Shown here piece after piece: positions 46,294-54,944 of a stretch of 64,000 nt of DNA. Made by a program: the position numbers and the translations under genes. Positions within the stretch are counted from its first letter, which is position 1, and every line of letters starts with the position of its first letter. Source of the stretch: Holdemania massiliensis AP2 (GTDB lineage: Bacteria > Bacillota_I > Bacilli_A > Erysipelotrichales > Erysipelotrichaceae). Below the pieces are notes generated by a model. That model did no database searches. It was given only the letters and a program-made list of their open reading frames with translations, and was not told where the DNA came from. The stretch is taken from the NCBI RefSeq assembly GCF_000327285.1, contig NZ_HE998567.1, positions 1,475,347-1,539,346 on the forward strand. The letters are read 5' to 3'.

Positions 46294-47130
46294 ATGCGAA
46301 AATATAAAATCGGTGAATTTTCAAAGAAGGTCGGGGTTACCCAGGAGTTTTTGAAGCATTATCAGAATAATGGGATCCTGATCCCCAACGAGATCACAGA
46401 AGCAAAGTATCGTTATTATGACCAGCGTAATGCTTCCACTGTCCTGGAGATTATTAAAAATAAGAATTATGGTTTTTCTGTTAAAGAAATCGAACAAGTT
46501 TTCCGGCATCGTTCCACCGCTGAAGTTCTGAGCTTAATGGAGCCTAAAATTGAGCAGATGCAAAAGCAGCTTATTTTTATGGAAGGCGTGATTGAAGAAT
46601 ATCAAAAATTAAAACAATTTTGCGAAGAAACCCGGCAGGATCAGTGGTTTGTCAAATCTGTTGAAGCGTTTTATTTCCTACCGCACGTCGACATCCAGGG
46701 ATTTATTGATAATCCGCTGATCTATGAAATCCTTCCAGTCTGGACTCAATGGCTTCCCATCGTCAAATCATGTCAGAAATGTCCTGCCTGTCAGCCTGCT
46801 GATTATATTTGGGGATTATCTGTCCCGCAGCAGGCCGCAAAACAGATCGGGCTGCCGGTCAACAGCTGTGTGCAGGCTTGCAATGGAGGCCGCTTCTTTG
46901 AATATCACAGTATCTTTTTCTTAAAGGAAAAACAGGAAAATCCTATTCAAAAAGCCTTGCTTCAGATGGAAACCCTGGGATTAGAGCCGGTGGGTTCTGT
47001 TTTCCGCAATATATTGATGTATACGGAATATCAAACTGACAGTTCCATAGAACACAGCGTTCTCTATATTCCGTTTAAAGACAAAAATACTTCGTCCGAT
47101 GGATCAGGATTAAATGGTGAAATTCGCTGA
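46294..47130 (+). CDS. MerR-family regulator with C-terminal effector domain
   Basis: 278 residues. MerR winged helix at the N-terminus (YKIGEFSKKVGVTQEFLKHY, then KYRYYDQRN), a dimer helix (about 75-115), then a sensor-like domain of about 160 residues. A cluster KSCQKCPACQ (about 157-166) gives three closely spaced Cys that could hold metal or a redox centre. It faces the flavoprotein gene across 151 nt and is its likely regulator. GAAAAAGAGG precedes the ATG. Confidence 0.83.
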   Translation: MRKYKIGEFSKKVGVTQEFLKHYQNNGILIPNEITEAKYRYYDQRNASTVLEIIKNKNYGFSVKEIEQVFRHRSTAEVLSLMEPKIEQMQKQLIFMEGVIEEYQKLKQFCEETRQDQWFVKSVEAFYFLPHVDIQGFIDNPLIYEILPVWTQWLPIVKSCQKCPACQPADYIWGLSVPQQAAKQIGLPVNSCVQACNGGRFFEYHSIFFLKEKQENPIQKALLQMETLGLEPVGSVFRNILMYTEYQTDSSIEHSVLYIPFKDKNTSSDGSGLNGEIR

Positions 47131-47312
47131 TCAGAAATGAACTGGCTTCCTTTGATCATCATAAAGAGTTGAATGGCATCCATTCTAAGGTTCTTTTGTC
47201 CCTCAAGCAAAAGTGCGGCATAATTCGCATCGGATCCGATGTTTTTGAATGCTGCGTTTTTTATTCCTAAGAAAACTGCAAGTCTTTTATTGGAGATTAT
47301 TTACTAATCAAG

Positions 47313-48665
47313 TTATTGATTATCAAAGGCATGCATCCAATCAACCTTACGGTAATAATAGAAGAAAATAACTGAACTCATCAGCCAGGTCAGAGGATAG
47401 GCCCAGAAAACAACCTGAATCGAATTCACGAGTTTGACCACCAAAGTAATGAACGTCACCCGCGCTGCGCACCACGTCAGCAGCATAACCAGCATCGGCA
47501 CGGTTGATTTGCCGGCACCGCGCAGAATAGCAGCCATGCAATGGGAAAATGCCAGCAGGAAAAAGAATAAAGCTGAAGTTCGAGCCCGATCAGTCCCGTA
47601 AGCAATCACTTGCGGGTCGCGGTTGAAAGCCGCAATCAGCCACGGTGCTCCGACGTAAATCAAAATTCCGATGACTTCTGCAATCGCCATCGAACACAGA
47701 ATGCCAAACCGTGCTCCTTTCCGTGTTCGTTCAAACTCACGAGCTCCCAGATTCTGTCCGACAAAAGTGGTCAGCGCCATGGTAAACGAGGTTATCGGTA
47801 AAAAGCCAAAGCCTTCAATTTTCGAGAACGCTCCGCAGCCAGCCATAGCCATCTGACCAAAGGCGTTAATGTTGGCCTGAACAACAACATTGGCGAAACC
47901 GATAATGGAATTCTGCAAACCGGAAGGCAGACCATACTGTATAATCAACTTCAGCATTGGCTTGTTAAAACGGATTTTCTTAGGTTCAATTCGATAGACA
48001 TCCTGAACCTTCAACAGCCGTCTCCAACAGAGCGCGGCGCTGACCAACTGCGATACAATCGTTGCGAAGGCTGCCGATCCCACCCCTAAATGCAATCCTG
48101 CCACAAAAATCAAATCCAAGACGATATTGATTAGTGAAGAGATGACCAGATAAATCAAGGGATGCCGACTGTCTCCAGCCGCCTGCAGAATTCCAACAAA
48201 AATATTGTACATAATAAAGCCCAGCGATCCGGCAAAGTATATTCTGAAATACTCGGTTGATAAACCCAATACCTCCAAGGGCGTTCCCATCCAAATCAGA
48301 ATCTGCGGTGCGAGAAGTACGCCAATCGCCGTCAGCAGCACACTGGCCGCTAAACCGAAAGCCACCGTTGTATGCGCAGCCAGCTGAACTTGTTCGCTGT
48401 TGCAGGCGCCATAGTAGCGGGCGATAACAACCCCGGCGCCAACCGCAATCCCATTGAAAAAACCAACGAGCAGGAAGATTAAATTACCCGAGGAACTGAC
48501 AGCCGCCAAGGCTTCACTGCCCAAAAAGTTACCGACGATCAAAGAGTCGGCCGTGTTGTAAAGCTGCTGAAACAAATTGCCGAAAAAGATCGGCAGGGCA
48601 AAGAACAAAATCTTTTTCCAGATCACACCTTCGGTCATTAAATTCTTAGTATTCGCTTGCGTCAC
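47313..48665 (-). CDS. MATE-family multidrug/Na+ efflux protein
   Basis: 450 residues from GTG 48665 with GAGGGG upstream. About twelve membrane helices in two halves; the opening LMTEGVIWKKILFFALPIFFGNLFQQLYNTADSLIVGNFLG type is standard for MATE (the key part is LPIFFGNLFQQLYNTADS). It exports drugs or metabolites by Na+ or H+ antiport. It lies downstream of the ABC exporter pair on the same strand but behind their terminator. Confidence 0.93.
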   Translation of the reverse strand: MTQANTKNLMTEGVIWKKILFFALPIFFGNLFQQLYNTADSLIVGNFLGSEALAAVSSSGNLIFLLVGFFNGIAVGAGVVIARYYGACNSEQVQLAAHTTVAFGLAASVLLTAIGVLLAPQILIWMGTPLEVLGLSTEYFRIYFAGSLGFIMYNIFVGILQAAGDSRHPLIYLVISSLINIVLDLIFVAGLHLGVGSAAFATIVSQLVSAALCWRRLLKVQDVYRIEPKKIRFNKPMLKLIIQYGLPSGLQNSIIGFANVVVQANINAFGQMAMAGCGAFSKIEGFGFLPITSFTMALTTFVGQNLGAREFERTRKGARFGILCSMAIAEVIGILIYVGAPWLIAAFNRDPQVIAYGTDRARTSALFFFLLAFSHCMAAILRGAGKSTVPMLVMLLTWCAARVTFITLVVKLVNSIQVVFWAYPLTWLMSSVIFFYYYRKVDWMHAFDNQ

Positions 48666-48914
48666 TGTATTCCCCTCTCTCCATTTTTAAACGGATTCAC
48701 TTTCCCCTGACAGCTTAAAACGACTGTTTATTTATCATATCAGCTGGAGTGAACTTCAAGTCAATGTTTTTTAAACTCTTTTCATTTCACCGCCGCTATC
48801 CTTCAGGTAGAAAATCCGCATCGCAGTAAATCAATTCCGTATTCAGAACAAGTTTTCATGGACATTCTTCAGAACTTTAAGAATACTCAAAATGGTATTC
48901 CAGAACTTTCCAAA

Positions 48915-48944
48915 CAGGAAAAACAGACGGAATTCCCGTCTGTT
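48915..48944 (-). terminator. terminator of the ABC exporter operon
   Basis: AACAGACGG/CCGTCTGTT stem with 5-nt loop, then TTTCC on the minus strand, at the stop codon of the second ABC gene. Confidence 0.75.
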
Positions 48945-50836
48945 CAGTCATTTTCGATTAAGCCGGTATACAGCTGATAGTAGATTCCATGCTTTTCCAA
49001 TAGGCGTTCATGATTGCCGCGTTCAATAATTCGTCCGTGATCCATAACCATAATCGCATGCGAATTTTTAATGGTGCTTAGCCGGTGAGCTATGACAAAG
49101 GTCGTCCGGCCGCTCATCAGCTTATCCATGCCTTCCTGCACAAGTTTCTCTGTTCGAGAATCAATCGAGGAGGTGGCTTCATCCAGAATCAGGACCGGCG
49201 GATTGGCCAGCGCCGCCCGCGCAATCGAGATCAGCTGCCGCTGTCCCTGAGAAAGTGAAGAGCCGTCGCGAGTCAGCCAAGTATCATAGCCATTCTCCAA
49301 ATGTTTGATAAAATAATGAGCATTCGCCAGTTTCGCCGCGGCGACCACTTCCTCATGGGTAGCCTCGGGACGGGCATATTTAATATTCTCTTCGATGGTG
49401 CCCGTAAATAAATGCGTGTCTTGAAGAACAATTCCCAGCGACCGCCGCAGATCAGCTTTACGAATCAGCTTCACATCAATTCCATCATAGGTGATCGACC
49501 CTTTCTGCACATCATAGAAACGATTGATCAGATTGGTCATCGTTGTTTTTCCTGCACCGGTCGCCCCGACAAAGGCTAGCTTTTGCCCCGGCTCCGCAAA
49601 CAGATCAATATCATGAAGGACTGTTTTTCCTTCGACATAACTGAAGCTGACATCATGGAATCGAACATCCCCAGTCAGTTCAACATAATCAACACTGCCA
49701 TCCTCATGCAGATGCTTCCAGGCCCAATGCCCCGTCGTCGCTTCCGTTTCCTGCATTTGGCCAGTCTCATCCTGAACAACGTTGACCAGCGTAACCCGGC
49801 CATCGTCCACTTCATGAGCCTGATCCAGCAGGTTGAAAACACGTTCAGCACCGGCCATCGCCATAATGACGGAGTTCAGCTGCTGTGAAATTTGATTCAG
49901 CGGACCATTAAAGGATTTGTTTAAAGCCAAAAATGATGCCAGACCGCCTAGTGTCAGACCGCCGATTCCATTAAGCGCCAATGCGCCGCCGATAAACGCA
50001 CACAGAACATAGGAAATATTACCGAGGTTGCCGACAATCGGCATCAGAATATTCGCATATTTATTGGCGTTATACGATGCCTCGCATAGTTCGTCGTTGA
50101 TCTGATTGAATTCCTCAATGGCTTTCTGCTCGTGCGTAAATACCTTGATAACCTTCGCACCTTCCATCATTTCCTCAATATAGCCATTTTCTTTCCCTAA
50201 CTGCCGCTGCTGCACGCCGAAATACCGGCCAGACTTGCGCATGATTTTCTGCAGGGCAAACTGCATGATCCCGACCATAAACAACGTAACCAACGTCAGC
50301 GGAACACTCATGACGATCATCGAAAAGAATACGGAAACAATCGTGATCAACGAAGATATGCATTCAGGGATACTTTGGGAAATAACCTGACGCAGCGTAT
50401 CAATATCATTGGTATAGACACTCATGATATCTCCATGGGCATGGGTATCAAAATATTGAATCGGCAATTTTTCCATATTGCTGAAAAGATCGTTACGCAG
50501 ATCATTCAGCGTTCCCTGAGAAATAACAATCAGAATTTTCTGGGAAATCAGCTTGGTCAGCACACCCGCCATATAAAAGCAGGCCATCAGACTCAGAGCC
50601 CGAAACAGCGGGACAAAGTTCGGATTGGCACTCTGAAGTAGCGGTGTAATATAACCGTCGATCAAAGTCCTCATAAACACGGAAGACGAAACAGAAGCTA
50701 GGGCTGAAACAAGAATGCACAGAATCACCACCGCATAACGGACTTTATACCGCTTTAGAATGTAGTTCATTAAGCGGCCCAGCACCTGAGTATTCAGCTT
50801 TTCCCCATTTGTTCCCACATTTCTAGGCCTGCTCAT
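48944..50836 (-). CDS. ABC multidrug exporter half-transporter, catalytic-site subunit
   Basis: 630 residues from ATG 50836, 9 nt after AAGGAG and inside the end of the upstream gene. Six-helix exporter membrane domain (about 30-330), then an insert of about 50 residues, then a nucleotide-binding domain: Walker A GATGAGKTT, signature LSQGQ (third Gly replaced by Gln), Walker B LILDEATSS with catalytic Glu, and H-loop IAHRLST. It pairs with the preceding gene as a heterodimer of the BmrCD/TM287-288 type and supplies the catalytic Walker B. Confidence 0.93.
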   Translation of the reverse strand: MSRPRNVGTNGEKLNTQVLGRLMNYILKRYKVRYAVVILCILVSALASVSSSVFMRTLIDGYITPLLQSANPNFVPLFRALSLMACFYMAGVLTKLISQKILIVISQGTLNDLRNDLFSNMEKLPIQYFDTHAHGDIMSVYTNDIDTLRQVISQSIPECISSLITIVSVFFSMIVMSVPLTLVTLFMVGIMQFALQKIMRKSGRYFGVQQRQLGKENGYIEEMMEGAKVIKVFTHEQKAIEEFNQINDELCEASYNANKYANILMPIVGNLGNISYVLCAFIGGALALNGIGGLTLGGLASFLALNKSFNGPLNQISQQLNSVIMAMAGAERVFNLLDQAHEVDDGRVTLVNVVQDETGQMQETEATTGHWAWKHLHEDGSVDYVELTGDVRFHDVSFSYVEGKTVLHDIDLFAEPGQKLAFVGATGAGKTTMTNLINRFYDVQKGSITYDGIDVKLIRKADLRRSLGIVLQDTHLFTGTIEENIKYARPEATHEEVVAAAKLANAHYFIKHLENGYDTWLTRDGSSLSQGQRQLISIARAALANPPVLILDEATSSIDSRTEKLVQEGMDKLMSGRTTFVIAHRLSTIKNSHAIMVMDHGRIIERGNHERLLEKHGIYYQLYTGLIEND

Positions 50837-52562
50837 GCTCATCCTCTCCTTTCTTCTGTGTTTCATAGACTTCCTGATAAATAGCATTGCTGGCCAACAG
50901 CTCAGCATGCGTTCCAATCCCTTCGATCCGCCCTTCGTTCAGCACGATGATGCGGTCTGCATCTTCAATCGATGAAATCCGTTGGGAGATGATCAGCTTG
51001 GTGATATTCGGAATTTCTTCACGGAAGGCCTTGCGGATCTGACTGTCAGTGCGGGTATCCACCGCGCTGGTACTGTCATCAAGAATCAGTACTTTCGGCT
51101 TTTTCAATAAGGCTCTGGCAATACATAAGCGCTGCTTCTGACCGCCGGAAACATTGGTTCCGCCCTGTTCGATATACGTGTCGTAACGATCCGGAAACTG
51201 CTGGATAAATTCGTCAGCACAGGCTTGCCTGCAAGCCTGAATCATTTCACTTTCACTGGCTGATTCATTCCCCCAGCGCAGATTATCCTTAATCGTACCG
51301 GAAAACAAAACATTCTTCTGCAATACCATCGCAACGCTGTTGCGCAGCGTGTCCAAGTCGTAGCTGCGAACATCAATACCGCCGACCCGGACCGTACCTT
51401 CAGCCGTGTCATAAAGCCGCGGAATCAGACTCATCAGCGTCGATTTGCTGGATCCAGTCGGTCCCAGAATACCAATCGTTTCGCCGGATTTGATTTTGAG
51501 ATGAATATCCTCCAGCACATATTTATCTTTTCCAGGATAATAGCCGAAAGCAACATGATCGAACTCAATCGAACCGTCAGCCACAGTCATAACCGGATTT
51601 TCCGGATTGACAATACTTGGCTTTTCTTCCAATATTTCAGCAATTCTCTGAGCCGAGGCCATCGACATACTCAGCATAACGAAAATCATTGAAAGCATCA
51701 TCAAACTCATCAGAATGTTCATCGTGTACGTGAACAAGCTCATTAACTCCCCGGTCGTCAGGGAACTGCCGACGATCATCTGCGCTCCCATCCAGCTCAA
51801 TGCCAAGATACAGCAGTACATCGTCAGCTGCATGACCGGATTATTCCACACCAGGATATTTTCAGCCTTCATGAACATCTTTTTCAGATTGCTGACGGCT
51901 TCCTTAAACTTATCAATCTCGGCATTTTCCTTCACATAGGCTTTGACGACGCGAATGTTGGTGACGTTTTCCTGAACACTCGCATTCAGATCATCATATT
52001 TACGAAAGGTTTTACTGAACATCGGATAAGCTTTCAATGTAATAAAGCCCAGAACCGCCCCCAGAAAAATCATCGCATAGAAGAAAATCATCGCCAGTTT
52101 GGCATTGATCATAAAGGTCATCGACATCGCGACCACCAGCATTAACGGCGCCCGCACACACATCCGCAGAATCATCTGATATGCATTCTGCACGTTCGTC
52201 GCATCGGTCATCATTCGTGTGACAAGACCGGAGGTTGAGTATTTATCAATGTTGGCAAATGAAAATTTCTGGATATTCTCAAACATCGCCTTGCGCAGAT
52301 TCTTGACAAATCCCGCCGAAGCATACGCTGCATACTTCCCGCTCATCATCCCGCAGAACAGCGATAAAAATGCGCAGATCAGCATCAACGCTCCATACTT
52401 GAAGACCGCGCCCATATCCCCCTGGTTGACCCCGGAGTCAATGATGAAAGACATCAGAAATGGAAGCATCAGCTCCATTACGACTTCGCCAATCATTAAT
52501 ATTGGAGCTAACAGGGAAGCTTTTTTATATTCTTTAACTTCTTTTAGCAATCGTTGAATCAT
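50823..52562 (-). CDS. ABC multidrug exporter half-transporter, degenerate-site subunit
   Basis: 579 residues. Membrane domain about 15-310, nucleotide-binding domain after. Walker A GPTGSSKST, canonical signature VSGGQKQR, but Walker B is LILDDSTSA (catalytic Glu replaced by Asp) and the H-loop His is Gln (ISQRISS). This is the non-hydrolysing half typical of heterodimeric exporters. It overlaps its partner gene by 14 nt and follows marR by 24 nt. Confidence 0.93.
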   Translation of the reverse strand: MIQRLLKEVKEYKKASLLAPILMIGEVVMELMLPFLMSFIIDSGVNQGDMGAVFKYGALMLICAFLSLFCGMMSGKYAAYASAGFVKNLRKAMFENIQKFSFANIDKYSTSGLVTRMMTDATNVQNAYQMILRMCVRAPLMLVVAMSMTFMINAKLAMIFFYAMIFLGAVLGFITLKAYPMFSKTFRKYDDLNASVQENVTNIRVVKAYVKENAEIDKFKEAVSNLKKMFMKAENILVWNNPVMQLTMYCCILALSWMGAQMIVGSSLTTGELMSLFTYTMNILMSLMMLSMIFVMLSMSMASAQRIAEILEEKPSIVNPENPVMTVADGSIEFDHVAFGYYPGKDKYVLEDIHLKIKSGETIGILGPTGSSKSTLMSLIPRLYDTAEGTVRVGGIDVRSYDLDTLRNSVAMVLQKNVLFSGTIKDNLRWGNESASESEMIQACRQACADEFIQQFPDRYDTYIEQGGTNVSGGQKQRLCIARALLKKPKVLILDDSTSAVDTRTDSQIRKAFREEIPNITKLIISQRISSIEDADRIIVLNEGRIEGIGTHAELLASNAIYQEVYETQKKGEDEHEQA

Positions 52563-52586
52563 AACATTCTCCTTTCCTTTTTTACG

Positions 52587-53012
52587 TTATTCCAGATTCT
52601 TTTTGATTTGATCCAAAACAGAAAAAAAGTGTTCCTGATCTTGCTGAGAAATCGACTGGGAAAGCAAAGCTTCCATTCGATCAATATTCTCAGTCATTTT
52701 CTGGTTCAGCTGCAGCGCTTTTTCCGTCAGCACCAATTTTTTTAAACGGGCGTCCTGTTGGGCAGAAGCCCGATAAAGATAACCATCCCGCTCCAGAACA
52801 TTCAAAATCTCACTGGCCGTGGACCGCCGAATCCGCAGTTCCTTTTCAAGATCCCGCTGAAAAACATCGTGATCTTGATTGGCGATCAGATAACCAATCG
52901 TTCGAGTCTGAACAAACGTCAGTTCGCAGTCGTTTTCATGCCGGAATTGTTCCATTTTCTGATGGATCATCTGTTGAATTTCGCGAATTTCATATCCAAT
53001 TCTTCGCTGCAT
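52587..53012 (-). CDS. MarR-family repressor of the ABC exporter operon
   Basis: 141 residues. Winged helix with FQRDLEKELRIRRSTASEIL recognition region and the beta-wing RDGYLYRASAQQDAR. It is the first gene of marR-ABC-ABC. A palindrome TGTTAGGACACTAACA lies just upstream, touching the -10 element, so autorepression relieved by an exported drug is likely. Confidence 0.92.
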   Translation of the reverse strand: MQRRIGYEIREIQQMIHQKMEQFRHENDCELTFVQTRTIGYLIANQDHDVFQRDLEKELRIRRSTASEILNVLERDGYLYRASAQQDARLKKLVLTEKALQLNQKMTENIDRMEALLSQSISQQDQEHFFSVLDQIKKNLE

Positions 53013-53027
53013 TGCGTCACCCTCTTT

Positions 53028-53070
53028 TGTTAGGACACTAACATTTTACTCTAATTTAAGAACTTGTCAA
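53028..53070 (-). promoter_or_regulatory. promoter and operator of the marR-ABC operon
   Basis: -35 TTGACA (53065-53070), 16-nt spacer, -10 TAAAAT (53043-53048), with the palindrome TGTTAG-4-CTAACA at 53028-53043 directly after it, at the expected start of transcription. Confidence 0.8.
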
Positions 53071-53300
53071 TCGGATTTATTGTGAATTTTAAGTGAAATT
53101 TAACGAATCAAGAAATTCATACCGGTTACAGACTTGGGTCTGACGAGAGAAAAGCCAACTCCCTTTCTTATCTATTCTTTGTTTTTAACAAAGAATAAAA
53201 GAAAAATTATTTTCAGAGCTGAAGTCGCCAAAAAAATTCCTCGTGCCTAACTCCTTTTCTCACCAACAGCATAACTTAGGGAGAAAGGAGGGATTCAATT

Positions 53301-53780
53301 ATGGCTTATGCATTACGGTTAGGCAGCAACGGCATCGATGTAAAAAAGATGCAGTATTATATCAATCAGATCTTGGCGGCGCCGAATCTGACACCCATGG
53401 AGGAGGATGGCATCTATGGTCAGAAAACAGAGTTTGCAGTCGCTGTTTTCCAGTATGTTTATCATCTGAATGTGGATGGAATCCTTGGACAGACAACCTG
53501 GGATAAAATTGTGGAAGAGTTTAAAGATCTGTCCAGTCCGGCGGTGGAACGCAACAAAACTACACGGACACTGCGGGTTGGCGACATAGGCTTAGGCGTA
53601 CAGAAATTCCAGCAGTATTTGAATGAATTGATAGCGCCGAATCCACGGCTGGTCGTCGACGGCAATTTCGGACAGAATACCAAGCGCGCAGTGGAAACGT
53701 TCCAGGCACTCAACGGTTTGAATGTCGACGGCGTGATCGGCAACAATACCTGGGATCGCGTTATCAATCGCCTGCAATAA
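53301..53780 (+). CDS. double peptidoglycan-binding-domain protein without signal or catalytic domain
   Basis: 159 residues made of two PG_binding_1 repeats (about 3-75 and 90-158). Each has the LRxGxxGxxVxxxQxxLN pattern and the DGxxGxxTxxAVxxFQ pattern (DGIYGQKTEFAVAVFQ; DGNFGQNTKRAVETFQ). No signal peptide, membrane helix or enzyme domain is seen, so how it would reach the wall is unclear. AAAGGAGG stands before the ATG. Single gene with its own terminator. Confidence 0.87.
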   Translation: MAYALRLGSNGIDVKKMQYYINQILAAPNLTPMEEDGIYGQKTEFAVAVFQYVYHLNVDGILGQTTWDKIVEEFKDLSSPAVERNKTTRTLRVGDIGLGVQKFQQYLNELIAPNPRLVVDGNFGQNTKRAVETFQALNGLNVDGVIGNNTWDRVINRLQ

Positions 53781-53803
53781 CCGAAGAATATAAGTTTCAC
53801 AAG

Positions 53804-53829
53804 AAAAGGTCTGTTTTTCAGACCTTTTT
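53804..53829 (+). terminator. terminator after the peptidoglycan-binding gene
   Basis: AAAAGGTCTG/CAGACCTTTTT hairpin. Confidence 0.85.
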
Positions 53830-53843
53830 CGCAGTATTCAGAC

Positions 53844-53893
53844 TTGACGGCACGTCTGAAATTCGCTATGATATTAATAGTTCTATATAGAAC
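53844..53893 (+). promoter_or_regulatory. promoter and perfect palindromic operator of the second marR operon
   Basis: -35 TTGACG (53844-53849), 17-nt spacer, -10 TATGAT (53867-53872). The perfect 14-bp palindrome GTTCTATATAGAAC (53880-53893) sits at the expected transcription start, a good place for a MarR autorepressor. Confidence 0.82.
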
Positions 53894-53899
53894 ATTAGA

Positions 53900-54397
53900 A
53901 TGGAAATCCTCGAGGTGATTCCTATCGAAACACAGGGCGGCTTTTACATCACCCAAATCAAACAGCTTCAAGATCGAATTTTTGAACGCTTTTTAAGTGA
54001 GCAAGGATTGAAAATCAGCGGAGGTCAGGGACGAATTTTATTCGTCCTTTGGAAACAATCGCCCTGTACGATCAGCGAAATCAGTCAGCGGACTTCCCTG
54101 GCCAAAAACACGGTATCGATGATGATCGACACAATGGTCGCCCATGGAATCGTCACACGGCAGAGTAATCCGAACAACCGCCGGCAGACCTGGATCATGC
54201 TGACCGATTATGCCTTATCCCTCCAACAAAAATATGACGCTGTTTCTCAGCGTATGAACACCCTTTTTTACTCCGGTTTCAGCGAAGGGGAAAAAGATCA
54301 GTTTGAAGCTTACCTTCAGCGCATCCTAACGACTTTGCATCGGGTAGAAAAGAGTCAAGAAAGCCATGAGGAAATAAACTATGATGAGTCAAGATGA
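53900..54397 (+). CDS. MarR-family transcriptional regulator
   Basis: 165 residues as drawn. Winged helix with TISEISQRTSLAKNTVSMMI and wing VTRQSNPNNRRQTWIM. The start is uncertain: ATG 53900 is only about 20 nt from the expected transcript start and has no ribosome site, while GAGGTG lies inside the frame before codons ATT and ATC; a weak or non-AUG start is possible. It overlaps the next gene by 17 nt and probably controls it. Confidence 0.85.
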   Translation: MEILEVIPIETQGGFYITQIKQLQDRIFERFLSEQGLKISGGQGRILFVLWKQSPCTISEISQRTSLAKNTVSMMIDTMVAHGIVTRQSNPNNRRQTWIMLTDYALSLQQKYDAVSQRMNTLFYSGFSEGEKDQFEAYLQRILTTLHRVEKSQESHEEINYDESR

Positions 54398-54815
54398 AAT
54401 CATCCGCTTTATCCGCAGTCAGAAAGTCACCGTCGTTACAGGTGTAGATAAGGATGGTTTTCCAAGTCAGAAAGCCATGTTTGCGCCGCGGCGGATTGAT
54501 GGACGCACAGTTTTCTATTTTTCAACCAACACCTCTTCCCAGAAAGTTGAAATCTTCCGCGCCAATGCCAAAGCCGGAGTTTATTTTTATAAGCAAGGAA
54601 AAGACAAATACATTGGAATTCAATTAAGAGGAACTATGGAAGTGCTGACGGATCGGGAATCCAAAGCCTCGATCTGGCAGCCAACTGACACCCTGTATTA
54701 TCCGCTGGGTATCGATGATCCGGATTATTGCGTCCTGAAATTCACGGTCACTGGCGGACGGTTTTACAGCGAAGGTAAAACCGAAGATTTTCAGCTGACC
54801 GACGATGAAGCCTGA
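54381..54815 (+). CDS. PNPOx-like FMN-binding flavoprotein
   Basis: 144 residues. Split-barrel fold of the pyridoxamine 5'-phosphate oxidase-like group (VTVVTGVDKDGFPSQKAM, VFYFSTNTSSQKVEIF), close to general stress protein 26-type members. It probably binds FMN and reduces an unknown substrate. It overlaps the marR gene and should be under its control. GAGGAA precedes ATG ATG. Confidence 0.85.
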   Translation: MMSQDEIIRFIRSQKVTVVTGVDKDGFPSQKAMFAPRRIDGRTVFYFSTNTSSQKVEIFRANAKAGVYFYKQGKDKYIGIQLRGTMEVLTDRESKASIWQPTDTLYYPLGIDDPDYCVLKFTVTGGRFYSEGKTEDFQLTDDEA

Positions 54816-54880
54816 GCTTCATTACAGCAGAGCATCATTACTTTGCCTGCTGATCATTCCGATAGTCTGACATAGAACAA

Positions 54881-54925
54881 AAAATGCGCTCTCCCTGATT
54901 TTCAGTTCAGGACTAAGCGCATTTT
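54881..54925. terminator. bidirectional terminator
   Basis: AAAATGCGCT (54881-54890) pairs with AGCGCATTTT (54916-54925), with A and T runs on both sides, between convergent genes. Confidence 0.8.
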
Positions 54926-54944
54926 ATTATGCTTTTCAGACCGA

